Shown piece by piece: positions 1 through 11,029 of a stretch of 64,000 nucleotides of DNA. The notes below the pieces were generated by a model. That model did not search any database and was not told where the DNA came from. It saw only the letters and a program-made list of their open reading frames with translations. A program made the translations under genes and the position numbers. The stretch is from positions 3,038,001 to 3,102,000 of the forward strand of contig WWBZ02000062.1 of NCBI GenBank assembly GCA_011503125.2. Direction: 5' to 3'. Position 1 is the stretch's first letter. Each line of letters starts with the position of its first letter. Origin of the DNA: Botryosphaeria dothidea. Lineage: Eukaryota > Ascomycota > Dothideomycetes > Botryosphaeriales > Botryosphaeriaceae.

Positions 1-246
1 CGGGCCGGTCACTTTAAGGCACGCGCCGCAGTTGCCTGCATTGTCCCAGTTCGAGTCGGAGAGCGCGGTGCCGTAGATTCCGGAGGGGAGAGCGTAGCCG
101 GAGAAGGAGCACATGCCGCCGTTGAGGTTGCCGCCGTAGAAGGTGGCTTCGCCGGAGTTGGCGCGCTCGGTGATTGGGCTGGCGAGCGTGGATGGGGTGA
201 GGAGGAGGGCAGCGAGGGCGCCGGCGCTGGAGAGGTTGAAGAGCAT
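1..246 (-). CDS. Expansin-like secreted protein, 5' part only
   Basis: This is the first 82 codons of a gene that runs off the left edge of the window. The ATG is at 246. Residues 1-23 read as a signal peptide with a hydrophobic core (LAALLL) ending at LASP. The mature part begins with GEATFYGG and continues with NGGMCSF and a Cys-rich stretch, NAGNCGACLKV. This is the start of the double-psi beta-barrel domain of fungal expansin-like and RlpA-like proteins, which are secreted and loosen or bind cell wall polysaccharide. The end of the domain and any later introns cannot be seen. The alternative is another barwin-type endoglucanase-like protein. The frame is open to base 1 and no other frame on either strand here makes sense. 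Confidence 0.8.
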   Translation of the reverse strand, partial: MLFNLSSAGALAALLLTPSTLASPITERANSGEATFYGGNLNGGMCSFSGYALPSGIYGTALSDSNWDNAGNCGACLKVTGP

Positions 247-1830
247 GGTTGTGAGGTAGTGGCTGTTATTGGAGGTAAAGACTGCGTGAGGACCAGCACG
301 GAGTGAGTGAATGCCAGCCGGCTGGCGGTGAGAATGAGTGTATTGGTGGAAGTGAAGAAGTACGAGTGAGGAGGGGAGATGAGAGCAGTTTCTCATTTTT
401 GTAATGGTCATTCATGAGAAATGACATGACTACCGGGTCGACGCGCCGGCGGTCCAGGGTGCGGCTTGGAAATGCGGGTCGTGCGGCGGATCTGCAGATG
501 GTCTGGACCGATGCTGGGCGGATGCCCTGTGTCTTGAGACCGTTGTGGCGCCGTGGCGCGCGTCGTTTTGATTGACGGTGGAGCAGGATGCAGCGGTCGA
601 AACGTCATCGTTGCGGGGACGGCTGCGTGACAAGGGCGTTTGGTGTTGAGTCGCGGGCGAGACGACTGCCGGGTACGTCTTAGGTGGATGTTGGTAAGAG
701 ACTGCATGCCTGCCGGCCATGCGGATGGCGCAAACAACGTACCTGATTCACGGGACCAGTCGAGGCCTTGCATCCAGGTCGAGGAGTGCTGATTGGCTTG
801 ATGTTGGTGAGACGCAGCCATGACCCCGGCGGCGTTCAGCGCGAGCCGAGAAGGCGCGAAACAAGCTGGCGCAGCTCCCGAACTGCCAGCGTTACAAACC
901 TCCTCCCGCCTGACATGGTCGCGTCTTCCCTCCGCCTAATACATAGTATGCCGTCTCCTCATAAGTCATGTTTCGCCACATGCCGACTCGACCTACTTTG
1001 TTATTTGTTGCTGTACTACCCGCCTCGCTCACAAGGTTCCTTCCGAAACCACCTTGATTGCCGTCGTCTCTTTTGCGCTGCGACTTCATAACGGATAAAA
1101 GGAATTAGTTGGAGGAGAAATTGCTTTGCACAACCTCATTATTATCGACTGTTAGACGTACATCCACGCCACGTGGACCAACGTTCCAATTCGCATGCAA
1201 TTTCCCTCGCATGCAAGCCATGCGTCAGCGCATCCTATGAAATCGAAGTTCTTCGATCACTTTGACCGGCGATCTGCAGATGCGCTGACAATACAGGTGC
1301 ATGGCGCGTTGATCTCATGGAAATCATTTTGCAGGTACGAGCTTCGTTTCCTTCCGTTTCGCTCGCCTCGCCTGCAAAATTCCGCACCGCTTCGCGAACA
1401 CCTTCGAAGCACGGGAAGTTTGGCGTCGTACGACGTGGACATGACAGGTGAGGTGATTCCAAGCCCAATGGGGTGTTCCTCGGCTATGCACCTTTTACAG
1501 CAGCCGTTCGCCGCTATTGGTCGGCCTGCCTTTTGTTATAAGGAGTTGCGGAATAGCCCGGCATACGCGTCGATCTCAAACTATTGCAGCTGCAAGCGCA
1601 CAGTTTAAAAAAAAAAGACGAAGGTTGGAAACACTCAACCGAATTTCTCCGTCATCGATCTTTCTAAACATACATGCATCCTGACCAACTTTAGGTCTAT
1701 ATCATGATGATGAGAGCTACCACCTCAGTCGTTGCCCCCTTCGGCAAAATTATGGCGGACCGCTAATGGACGGCCACATCATATACAGGCTTTTCTTGGT
1801 GGCTCAAGGTCAAGTTGCATTCTCATCGGT
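247..1830. other. Intergenic stretch with no convincing gene
   Basis: Only short, compositionally biased open frames occur here, on both strands, with no domain, signal peptide or splice pattern that joins them. The first few hundred bases are presumably the promoter of the expansin-like gene. I see nothing else. Confidence 0.5.
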
Positions 1831-2181
1831 TCAACGCCATACTAGAGGATGATGGGAGGTGAAGTTCAGTTGTATACACCTATTGACGACTGGATGCATT
1901 TCATCATCGTCATGTTCTTCTGTTTCCCCTTCATCGAATGAATTTTCTGGATCAGAGTTCCGCTGTTGCTTGTCCTTCTCCAATACCGGCTTCCGCTTTC
2001 TGGCTAAAGGCAACAGCACGCTCCTCCACCTCCTCGCTCCTGACATGCCGCCAAGGAATTAACGACGCATTTTCCCAACTGTGCGGAACGCGTCAAATAT
2101 CACCCGGATTGCTCCACATTCCTGATCTTATGTGCCCTGTTAAGATAGCCAAATCACAGGAATGAAGAATCTTACCTTGAT

Positions 2182-2550
2182 TTAACCAGTGATGCCACAG
2201 ATCTGTGCAGTTGCCTTGGAGAACACCGCGTCGAAGGGTGGCTTGGATACTTTTGGTACGAAGAATCTCGTGTGATAGGCCTTTCTAGAATCCCCGATGC
2301 CTGGCCGGGATCCTAGCGTCCACTCCAAATCTGCGTATCCTTTGACTTCCACTTCTCTCCCTTCTATCATCAGTGTTGAAACGCAGGGCTGTATTTCGGA
2401 CCGCGACTCTTTCAAGACTCTCTGGGATACCAAGCTGAGTCCATTTGGATCCTTGGTGATGGTAGCTTTTATGGAGCTCGACACGCGATGGCCTGGTTGC
2501 GGTTCAGTATGGACCTGTATCCAATGGGTCTGGTCGGCGTTGTAATTTTT
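2182..2550 (-). CDS. Retropepsin-like fragment, hypothetical
   Basis: This is an open stretch of 122 codons ending in a TAA and preceded by a possible acceptor TAG at 2551-2553. It has no good ATG, so it is probably a last exon or a relic. The peptide contains DPNGLSLVSQRVL, then MIEGREVEVKGYADLEW, then FFVPKVSKPPFDAVF. That order (D-x-G-like loop, IS/VSQRVL helix, G-x-V-x-G strand, PPFDxV strand) matches fungal retropepsin-like domains in proteins derived from retrotransposons or domesticated from them. The catalytic D-[ST]-G is not intact. The open frame upstream at 2469-2828 may hold an earlier exon, but I could not join it in frame. It resembles the gene at 6313-7126. No function is assigned. 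Confidence 0.35.
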   Translation of the reverse strand, partial: KNYNADQTHWIQVHTEPQPGHRVSSSIKATITKDPNGLSLVSQRVLKESRSEIQPCVSTLMIEGREVEVKGYADLEWTLGSRPGIGDSRKAYHTRFFVPKVSKPPFDAVFSKATAQICGITG

Positions 2551-4349
2551 CTACCATTGCGTAACACGTGAGTTTCATTCTTGAGTAAATTGTGTGACAT
2601 ACGATGAATGTGAAGAGAAAGAGAAGGCGAACCTTTTGGTGAGTCTTTATCCACGAAGGTATCTTTCTGAAACGTCTGAATGGCGATGGTAGGCAAAAGA
2701 GCATGGTAAGCTGTAGAAATTTCGACGGTCGTGTGAGGATACGAAATATGAAAACAGTCTTGGGTCTGCCTTGCGCTTTTATCGAGAGCTGTACTCCTTG
2801 AGTTTTCAATAAATGCGTGTCGTACCAAGAATGCACGACAAACATATGCAGAGCTTGTACAGCAGGCCTCGGACAGGCCGAGCCATGAACCATATCAAGC
2901 ATTGACAGACCGCAAACAGTCCCGTACAAAATTAGTTGCGGCTTACTTATAGCTGACAGCAGCTTCTTGCAAGAAATACAAGTCGTTCAAAATTGGACGT
3001 ATGCTGGTTCTGAGTCTTTCTGGCTCCTGTCATCGCTCACCACGGTCTGGCTAGTTGAGCGCCATGCGGCTCGGTACCACTAACTACCTTCAACTCTCAG
3101 CTACAGTCACTGAGAAACCAATGATGGATTATTTCGTACACAAGTTATGCAGATCGTGACATACATGTATCACGTGCAAAGGCATTTACATGTTCTGCCC
3201 GGTTGGAATGATAACACAGTCACACAGATGCATTCCGACCAACGTCAAAGATACGTATTTTTAAGAGACCTAAAAATGTAGTGGTTTTAGTGATATGTCG
3301 TGGCAACTGAAGTAGGGTTAGAAGGCCCTAGCCCTAGTTCAGGAATCAAGTTTTGGGTTATACAATGCGGAGGCGCAGCAACATTCTCGGTAGATGCGCG
3401 CATGATAGGGAGTGTCCATTCCACCAATAACGATGGAAGATCGGACTCACAGGAAAGCTTCACTATCGACGAGCCGGACCTACATATTTTTGGGGAGAAT
3501 ATTGAGCTCGTGTTGGCTCAGCCTCAAGTCTATGGCGAGAAAGCAGTTTTGGGCACATGTACGCCCTAAGAACAGCCTGAAGTGTCTCGGAATACATTCA
3601 ATCATTTATCTCGTGAACAAGCGATTGGAGAAATAGATCGCAATTAGAAAGGCTACTACAGATAGGGGCTATGCAGAATGGAGTAAGGGAATGTGACCTG
3701 CATATCGGGTGGGTGGCACATGTGGCGGGGCATCCAATGCATATCCCATTCTAACCAGTTCTTTCAGATTTGACACCTTGAGTATTCCATGTAAGCTACT
3801 TGTGCGAGGTCTTTTCAAAGTGGCCTTCAAGCAAAACTAGAAGGGAACCGCAGCAAGTGGATATATCTTTTAACCTTTTTCAGTGCTCAACATATTCAAT
3901 TGATTCCCCCACCGACTCCCCCATACAACACCCACAACCACGGAACATAGTCATTCGAAAACCTGTCAGTCTACTGATTCCAGCCTGATGCTTGAGCAAC
4001 AAAGTACCGCAATAAGGTTTCCTCCACCTGCAAGTAAGCCGTGTACCGCATTTCCAGCTCTCCAATCAGTGAGTGACAGCTCTACTGTTCCAGCAAATTG
4101 GATCATGCAATTCGAGCATTTGGTCAGATGTGCTCGCATTATGTAGACACTGAGCCTTGTTGCTTTCTTGTCGGCAGGAGAAAAGAGGCTTGAGGAGACA
4201 TCGTGAGGCTGAGATTGGACACAAGTATTTCTATTCAGTAAAGCCTCATGTTGCTTTACCGGACTGTCTTACTTATTACATTCCGTTCCAAATCGAGCTA
4301 ACTACGCTCTCGCACTTTCCGTTTCTACGAAGAGGAATCACGCGGTTTC
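2551..4349. other. Intergenic stretch, possible exon relics at its left end
   Basis: The left third has open frames on the minus strand that could be upstream exons of the retropepsin-like fragment, but no join keeps the frame. The rest has only short unrelated frames. The last few hundred bases are the upstream region of the DUF6594 gene. Confidence 0.4.
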
Positions 4350-5630
4350 ATGTCAGATCATCAGCTCTCTTTTCTCCCCACGCACCATCATCATGATGTT
4401 GGTAGCTCAGAAGACTCAACGACCCATCCCTCCTCAGGAGAGCTCACCACGGCTTTTCCAGACGCTCATTTATCAATATATCAGCCATCTCAACCTTCTA
4501 CTCTCTCTCACACTGAATTCATAGGATCACAGAGACCATCGGTGTTGGATTCTAACCCAATCCCTCCGTCAGGCTACCCGAAGATTGCAGTCCAAATGGG
4601 CTTGATGCCAGAGGTAGCCATATTCCGAAGATTCGGGTTCCTCAATGCCCAGAACATCCTCTACATGCAAGCGGAACTAGTATCTTTAGAGGAAAGGCTT
4701 CGCAAAATCCAAGTGAAGGACGACCAGTCCCCAGAGCCGAAGTCCCGGTACGCCAAGAACTGGTGGTTACTTAGTGAGTCTGTCAACCACGACGATGATG
4801 AGCAGTGGAGTCTGGTGCAGGAGATACGTGGAAAGCTGAAGGATTACAGTAAGCTACTATTGCGATACCACACCCCGTACATCTCTGTCCTCTTTACTTC
4901 TTCCGGCTTTACTCCCCTTGTTTTCCCCATATTTTACTTTGCACTTTGCATTCTATTCGCTTTTCTTTTCCGTTTTCAGCCCTACATGCCAACTTCCGCC
5001 TATCAGTCTCTCACTCGAATCCCAGACAAGGCCCTCGTTCAACAAATAAAGATTGTCGCCACCGAGCATCCCAGCATGCATGACCTCCGGTATATTCAAA
5101 ACTACCTCGAATCGTCCGAAATGGACGAGTTTCTCACCGGCAAAGATGCCAACGTGTGGGGTTCTGTCGACGCGCCCGATGACCGGGCTCCTGATCTCCT
5201 ATCACTCCTACCGCGGCATAACGAGGATTTCTTCTCCCGCTGGATGACCGGCAGTGCAGTCGAGAAGCTCCTACGACTCAGTCAAGGTCGCAGGCGGGCA
5301 TCCACCACGGCAACAGCGTCACCGTCTACCGCGCACAGAAACAATCTTGTCGGCGTCAAAGACGACATTGTGTTGCGATGCACATTCGTCTTTGTCACCA
5401 TGTTGGCATCGGGGTTACCGATCTTGGCCATCGTCATCCTGTATTCCGTCAAGTCTCTGACTACGCGCCTAGGCCTGATTGCCGTCTTCAACATGCTACT
5501 ATCACTCTCGCTGGCAACCTTTACTTCTGCAAAGCGCGCTGACATCTTTGCTGTGTCTGCGGCCTTCTCTGCCGTTCAGGTCGTCTTCGTGCAGGTTGGG
5601 ACAAGTAGCACGGATGGGGTGGTCAGCTGA
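4350..5630 (+). CDS. DUF6594 family membrane protein
   Basis: This is a fungal protein with the DUF6594 layout. The N-terminus is Ser/Thr/Pro-rich (about residues 1-75). A conserved region follows (GYPKIA, FRRFGFLNAQN, LYMQAELVSLEERL). A second conserved part carries HDLRYIQ-type spacing (MHDLRYIQNYLES) and DANVWGS. The C-terminus has three hydrophobic segments. The function of the family is unknown; its members are predicted membrane proteins. I place an intron at 4849-5025 (177 bases). Its donor follows GGATTACA and its acceptor precedes ACAAGG, which gives KDYNKALVQQ across the join as expected for the family. The spliced product is 367 residues. The intron length is a multiple of three and it holds no stop, so the unspliced frame stays open. 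Confidence 0.8.
   Translation: MSDHQLSFLPTHHHHDVGSSEDSTTHPSSGELTTAFPDAHLSIYQPSQPSTLSHTEFIGSQRPSVLDSNPIPPSGYPKIAVQMGLMPEVAIFRRFGFLNAQNILYMQAELVSLEERLRKIQVKDDQSPEPKSRYAKNWWLLSESVNHDDDEQWSLVQEIRGKLKDYSKLLLRYHTPYISVLFTSSGFTPLVFPIFYFALCILFAFLFRFQPYMPTSAYQSLTRIPDKALVQQIKIVATEHPSMHDLRYIQNYLESSEMDEFLTGKDANVWGSVDAPDDRAPDLLSLLPRHNEDFFSRWMTGSAVEKLLRLSQGRRRASTTATASPSTAHRNNLVGVKDDIVLRCTFVFVTMLASGLPILAIVILYSVKSLTTRLGLIAVFNMLLSLSLATFTSAKRADIFAVSAAFSAVQVVFVQVGTSSTDGVVS
4849..5025 (+). other. In-frame intron of the DUF6594 gene
   Basis: This 177-base intron has a GTAAGC donor and a CCCAG acceptor. A nearer acceptor, TTTTCAG at 4979, gives a 131-base intron that would break the frame, so I prefer the later one. 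The intron lacks in-frame stops and would encode a hydrophobic stretch rich in F, L and I if retained. Confidence 0.65.
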
Positions 5631-6312
5631 AACAAAGAAGAGAAACATGATGAATGTGATGTGTTACTTAATAGGTACGTGCGAGTGCTGCGTCCCAGCG
5701 CCGGAACCACGTACGCTAATATCTGATATCCAGCCTAGGAAAATTGTGGCCAATGAAAACAAAACTCAGTACCTGACGAATCCAGCAATATGAAACTCAT
5801 TTTCCCCTCAAAAAAATGTTTGTGAGCGCCTTTGATGGTCCGTCAAAAGCAGAACGCCGTGTCAAATTGAACAGAACCCATCCTTCTGAATCTAACGATG
5901 TCCTCGACATATGAATCATCCGTTCCGCCTTGGGTCGACTGTACGAGTTTAAGTAACATCGCCGTCTATGGAAGTTTGGGGGTAGACCAGGCTTGTAGGA
6001 TAATAACGGCCGTATGGACGGATAGTCTGTCCAGAGAAGAAGAAAGGCTGTATCGAAACTATCGCTGTGAGGGACACATCTCGCTGTATGCCTTTAGCAT
6101 GAACGACGAGGTCCGGAGCAAGGTTGTTCACAGAGGATGATGGTACTTCGAAGGTTGAGAGGGGTCTATCGATCGAGAGGGGAGGCCACCAAATTGAATC
6201 CGACATGCCCCGAGACGTCAGATCTCAACTACGACACTGTTTCGAAATCCATAATTCGTGAAAATGACCGTTTGTACCCAGATAGACTCAGCTGATTCTT
6301 CCCGTTAGCACT
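5631..6312. other. Intergenic stretch
   Basis: This is 680 bases between convergent genes. It contains no frame with recognisable protein character. Confidence 0.5.
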
Positions 6313-7126
6313 TTACTTCCGCTTCTTCTCCGCCTTGTCTTGCTCAGCGCGTTCCTTGGTTTGGATGGCCTGCTGCAGGGCCTTCTTTCTTTTCCTCTCT
6401 TCCTCTGTGACCATTCCGTCAGCCCAGCAGCCATGGAGCAGGAGTTGTAGAGCTTACCATTAGACAGTGGCGGTTGCGGATGAAAACCACCTTGCCCAGC
6501 GGCAGCGCCAGTCGTCGGCTTAAGCAATCCCTCTTCTGACATAGTGTTCCAAGTAATCAGTATCGGATAGAGTGCCTCTCGGGATATGATCAAGAACTCG
6601 CTCTCCATAAAGTTGAAATCCGCCCAGATCTCCTTGTCGCGACAGTCTTTGTCAATAACCCACCACCTGAGATGGCAGTGGCCTAGAACCTCCAGTAGAC
6701 GGCCATCGATAACTTTGATCTTATGTTCGGTTGTCGGTTTATCAAACATTACCACATTGGACGGTTTTACAGGAAGTTTATCGAGAACGCGTTGAGATAT
6801 GAAATTGTAGGAGCTCCCTTTTTGGCATTTGATCTTGAATCCTTTGTCAAAAAAGGCACGCTCTTCAGCAATGTAGTCTTTGGTCTTTGAACGTCTCATA
6901 AACCGTTTGACGGTGTACTTGAAGGCAATTTCGGTGTCTCGAAGATGATCCTCAACGTCATCCTTGTGCAGGTTAGCAGTCAGATAACTAGACTTAGCTT
7001 GATGCCATACATTGTGATAACATTCTGAACACTGGGCGGATCTTGCTGTCTTACCTTCTGGTCTGTGTTCGAGGGCCCTGAGTGCAACGCACGGGCCTTA
7101 CGGTTATATTCCTTCATTCTGGCCAT
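6313..7126 (-). CDS. Hypothetical protein with retropepsin-like core and basic tail
   Basis: The exons are 7126-7055, 6962-6458 and 6404-6313, giving 222 residues. Donors are GTAAGA and GTAAGC; acceptors are AAG and CACAG. The first exon gives MARMKEYNRKARALH. The middle exon has a charged N-terminal helix, then SSYNFISQRVL, KVIDGRLLEVLGHCHLRWW and a closing strand LIISREALYPIL. This order of elements resembles a retropepsin fold that has lost its catalytic D-[ST]-G. The last exon is a highly charged helix (EEERKRKKALQQA to AEKKRK). It may be a lineage-specific protein domesticated from a Gag-Pol type element. The first splice site has a weak AAG acceptor, so exon 1 is the least certain part. 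I do not recognise a named family. Confidence 0.5.
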
Positions 7127-8660
7127 CACCTTGCCTATGAGGCAGAGCATGATGGTTCAACAAGGTGGAGTGGGGGTTGGAATATAGATAGAAATAAGAA
7201 TTTGAAGTGCATAAGAATTGAAAGTACTCAGATGCGGCGTATATGGGTGCGGAGAGGGGGCTGAGAGTGAGCGAAGGAAGGTAGCTACGCGCTTGCGCCA
7301 AGGGAAGGGCGGAGTGCCCGGGAGTGACGCAGATCATAAATGGTAAACAGGGCCGTCTGAGTCGTACGTGTGCATTTTTGTCGAAGACATGACATGAGCC
7401 GCGTGCTACGCAAGGAATCTGTTCTGCGTAGGGAAGACAGAATGAATATCTCAACCCGTAGCACACGAAGGCCCTACAAATTCCCCCAACATATCTTCAT
7501 ATTATTACTTACTCGCCGCGCGCCCATGATAAGCATGTGATGTGCCATGAAGCCATTTATGAAGGCAGCAATTTCGGGGCAGTCAAATGAAACGACTGAG
7601 ACAGACCTAGGAAGGGTCGCAAGGAATGCGGAGTTCACTTCATGAAGTGGCGGCGCACAGCCACACCCGTTGCGATCCTTGCAGCTGGCGCCTTCTGGAA
7701 TTGCTCGTCCGCACATTCTAGCGTGTTTTTAACATCGATGTTCTAACGGTGGGTTCAGAATTGCCGATGCCGACTGATATTGAGGAGGTTCCGAACACGT
7801 CACTCGATATCATATTGTGTCCATTTCTATGAATCGCATGTAGGAGGATCTTCCCAGAATGTCAGCCTAGGTGATTATTTGTGATCATGACGAGGCAGAC
7901 AGGGAGGAGAATATGATGTTGCTGGCGCTTGCATCCTCAACCGGACATTCATTTGAAGTGTTTAGAAAAGGTACTATGGTGAATTGATGTATCGAAGCAA
8001 TGTAAGGATTGATAGCCCATGAAGAATCTAGCAACACCATATGGATAAGACGGAGCAGCCTTATGCCACGAAGTCATCGAAACAGTGCGCATCGCGGTGA
8101 TTAAGATGCGGTAAACTTTGGCTGGAATGTGGCAAAAACTCCTCGCAATCTCAAGAACAGGCCTGCAGCGCCTGGATCTCGGCACTTGGAAAACATAAGT
8201 GTGTGTGGCAAGAGCCATGAGAAGAGTTTGTTGGGTTCCAAGATGGTCATGAAGAGAACGAGATTTGCGCTCTGACCTCCGACAGTGGACCACAGATCAA
8301 CAGTTGCACTAGCTGCATGTCCACAGGCCCAACAAGGCTGAAATATTTTGGCGATCCGTCAAATGTACTGTTCCAGGCGTGTGGTAATTTCGATGGCGCA
8401 GCGCCAGCCGAGCGCATTGCACGTGTTCATGCAGAAGCGAGGAGAATCCGGTGCGCGGTATCGTCAAGGCTGCACTGGAACGCACTTGCTGCGAGGCAAG
8501 GACTGGGCCACGTGAGCCATGACGCCACTTAAAATGCATCCCCAGGGAGATTTCACTTGATCATTTCACTTGTCAATGACATGAGGACGTGTCTTTTCGC
8601 GCCAGAGTGTATGTACGCCATCCAGCGTCTCTGCGACCAATTGGCCACTCGGGGGCACAA

Positions 8661-8685
8661 CACACACACACACACACACACACAC
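8661..8685. repeat. (CA)n microsatellite
   Basis: An uninterrupted 25-base run of CA dinucleotides. Confidence 0.95.
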
Positions 8686-10222
8686 TTAACAAAACGAAGC
8701 TCTCCAGATTCATCCAGTTCTCGCAGATCTCACCAAAGCACGGCAAAAATCTTCTCATATCGACTACAGGTAACGACAGAATAGAATGGTCATCATGAGC
8801 ATCACCCGGTGAAGCCGGATATGGAACGGGAGAAGTCAGATACCATGCATCGAAGTTCGTCTGTCTCTTGAGGACCTGAAACTTACTTACATACTCCAGC
8901 GTATCGGCCTTATATGCGTCGTGAAGCAGTCCAGGCTGTTGGAGGCCGCACAAGTGAACGGTGGTTGCATTGGCCGTAGCAGTAACAGTGAGCCGGCAGA
9001 ATTTTCTCGCTTCGACCACCATCAGAGGCACATGGCCAAGCCAGAAGTGGAACATGTCATCAGGTTGGAGAGGCGAGTGTCAGAGATGGCCCCATGGATC
9101 GTAAGTTTTCCTGTTGCCCGCACCACCTCCAAGCGATTTCTAAGATGCTCTCCAGCCCCGCCAACAGTCATTCATCATCTGGTCTTCGTTTTTAGCAGAC
9201 GTCAATATATACCGTGATCATCAAGTACAGCACGATATGAGCCGCTCCAGTTCTCTGAATCGATGGCTGTGGAGAATAGCGGAAGTCCAAGGATTGTGCT
9301 GGTCAGTTTTTCCATCGTGTTGTACTCGGACCAGGACAAGGACGCAGTCTCAATGCTGGCAAATACCGGTTGACTCGCATGCTTCCTCGTACTCGTAGAT
9401 CGTGGCTTCTAGTTCTCCGCTGGCTATTCGAGTTTGGTAGGCCGTTTCTCATTCGCCACAAGTAGTGGGCTGTTCAGGTGCGCGCTTTGCAGCTCCCCCA
9501 TGGCTCACTTCATCCAAATGCTGCATCGCAGTGCCATGGTACCTTGCGGCCGACCTTCGACGGTGAGTACACAGTGTACTCTTGCTCCGCCTCCGAGCCG
9601 GTCCAAGCATAAGTCAGTATCGTCGTCCACTCGAAACTCCCGACACGAGTCTATTTATTCATCGTCAGAGGTATACATAAGACGACTAGAGGATTGACCC
9701 GGTGCAGGGAGACTGGGAAGGTTGGATATATACGTCGAAGCGATCGCTGCTATCTTTCTCCGAATGGCAAGCGCGCGGGCTGCGCTGGAGTTCCTGGAAT
9801 CATTTCTGACGGAGGCGCTGTGATAGTAAAGTCTTCCGATTTCAGTATCCAAGCTCTTCATCAACAGGCCGAACCACGTTGAAGCGGTTTACCTCAGCCG
9901 ATAGCGGATCTTCGAAGCAGACCGACTTCCACCATATTGTAAGCCTGTCAGAGTCCTCTACTAACACTAAGGACGCGAAGATTCTCTGTCAAGGCTTTTC
10001 ATGCTGGTCCGAGTAGGGCATGTCATTGTCGGAACTGGCCATATGTAAGCAACGCCGTCAGATCACTGATTCACTGTATCTCTACAGGATAATTATTCAC
10101 TATATAGTGCAGGGCTTGATAAAATGGGTCTACAGCGTCAAACCCAGCAGAACAGCACCGACTATTCGCGTGAAACAATATGAGAGGACAGGCGGCATGT
10201 ACGTCGAGTATGAAAAAGTGTA

Positions 10223-10252
10223 GAATGGGCAATGAATGGGCAATGAATGGGC
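10223..10252. repeat. 11-base tandem repeat
   Basis: The unit GAATGGGCAAT is present twice in tandem, followed by a partial third unit. Confidence 0.9.
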
Positions 10253-11029
10253 CCGAAGCCCATGGGATAACCACATTATCTGGGCCGATCACTGATATGT
10301 AGTCCTGATTCATCGGTCTCGGAACCGGCGAATTCGTTCTCCTGGAGCGTTGTCTGACCGTATCCGCAAACAAGCAATCCTTTGAATGGGGAGCGGGGAT
10401 GAGCCCAGCCGCAGGTTTGTGGCGAACGTCGAAACCAAAGCGGACATGCAGGTTGATGTGCGGCACCTTTGATAAACGTGTTCCGACGGTCAGTTACTTG
10501 CACATGATGCGTAGAATGTCAAGGGCAGGAAAGCATTCACGAAGAGAAGCCAGTGTCCAAGCCAAGACGCAACGATTTGCTTTCAACAGGGACAGCAGTA
10601 AAGCATGAAACAGATGACTCACAAAAACAAAAGCAAGACGTAAGAATATGCAAGTTTAATCGAGAATATGTACAAGAATTACTTTCTTTGTACAGCACAC
10701 TACCAATCGCAAGTCTACTTTCCAACAGACGCCACACCACCCATAGCCGCCAACCGCCGTCTTTTTGCATGGTATCTCCCCAGGTATTTTTTTTAGCCTC
10801 CATTGACGCCAAAGAATATACGTGATACACGGAAAAGAGCAAACTGCTGAAGCAAAAACAATACAAGAGCAGCAAGAAGGTTATGCCGCGAAAAAGTATT
10901 CAAAAGCTTTGCAGATAAGAAGCAGTAGAGAAGCAGGAAAACACTAACAAACATAGGGAAGAAGAGCAAAGACGACCACCATACCGATATCGCATCTCCA
11001 AGACACCAATCACGGCGGTATGTGTGCAG

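Larger units (their letters stand above)
7127..11029. other. Long gene-poor stretch
   Basis: This is 3.9 kb with only short frames. A minus-strand frame near 8573-9055 has some protein-like stretches (DAWYLTSPVPYP) but runs into a CA microsatellite and could not be joined to a start. A minus-strand frame at 10071-10466 looks no better. The right end holds the 3' region of the CorA gene. I support no gene here. Confidence 0.45.

Noticed and set aside
408..821. 137-codon minus-strand frame near the expansin gene
   Set aside because: It is low complexity and rich in Pro, Arg, His and Ser, with no motif and no clean exon signals.
8573..9055. 160-codon minus-strand frame
   Set aside because: It includes the translated CA microsatellite (Cys-Val run), has no start context and cannot be joined to upstream exons.
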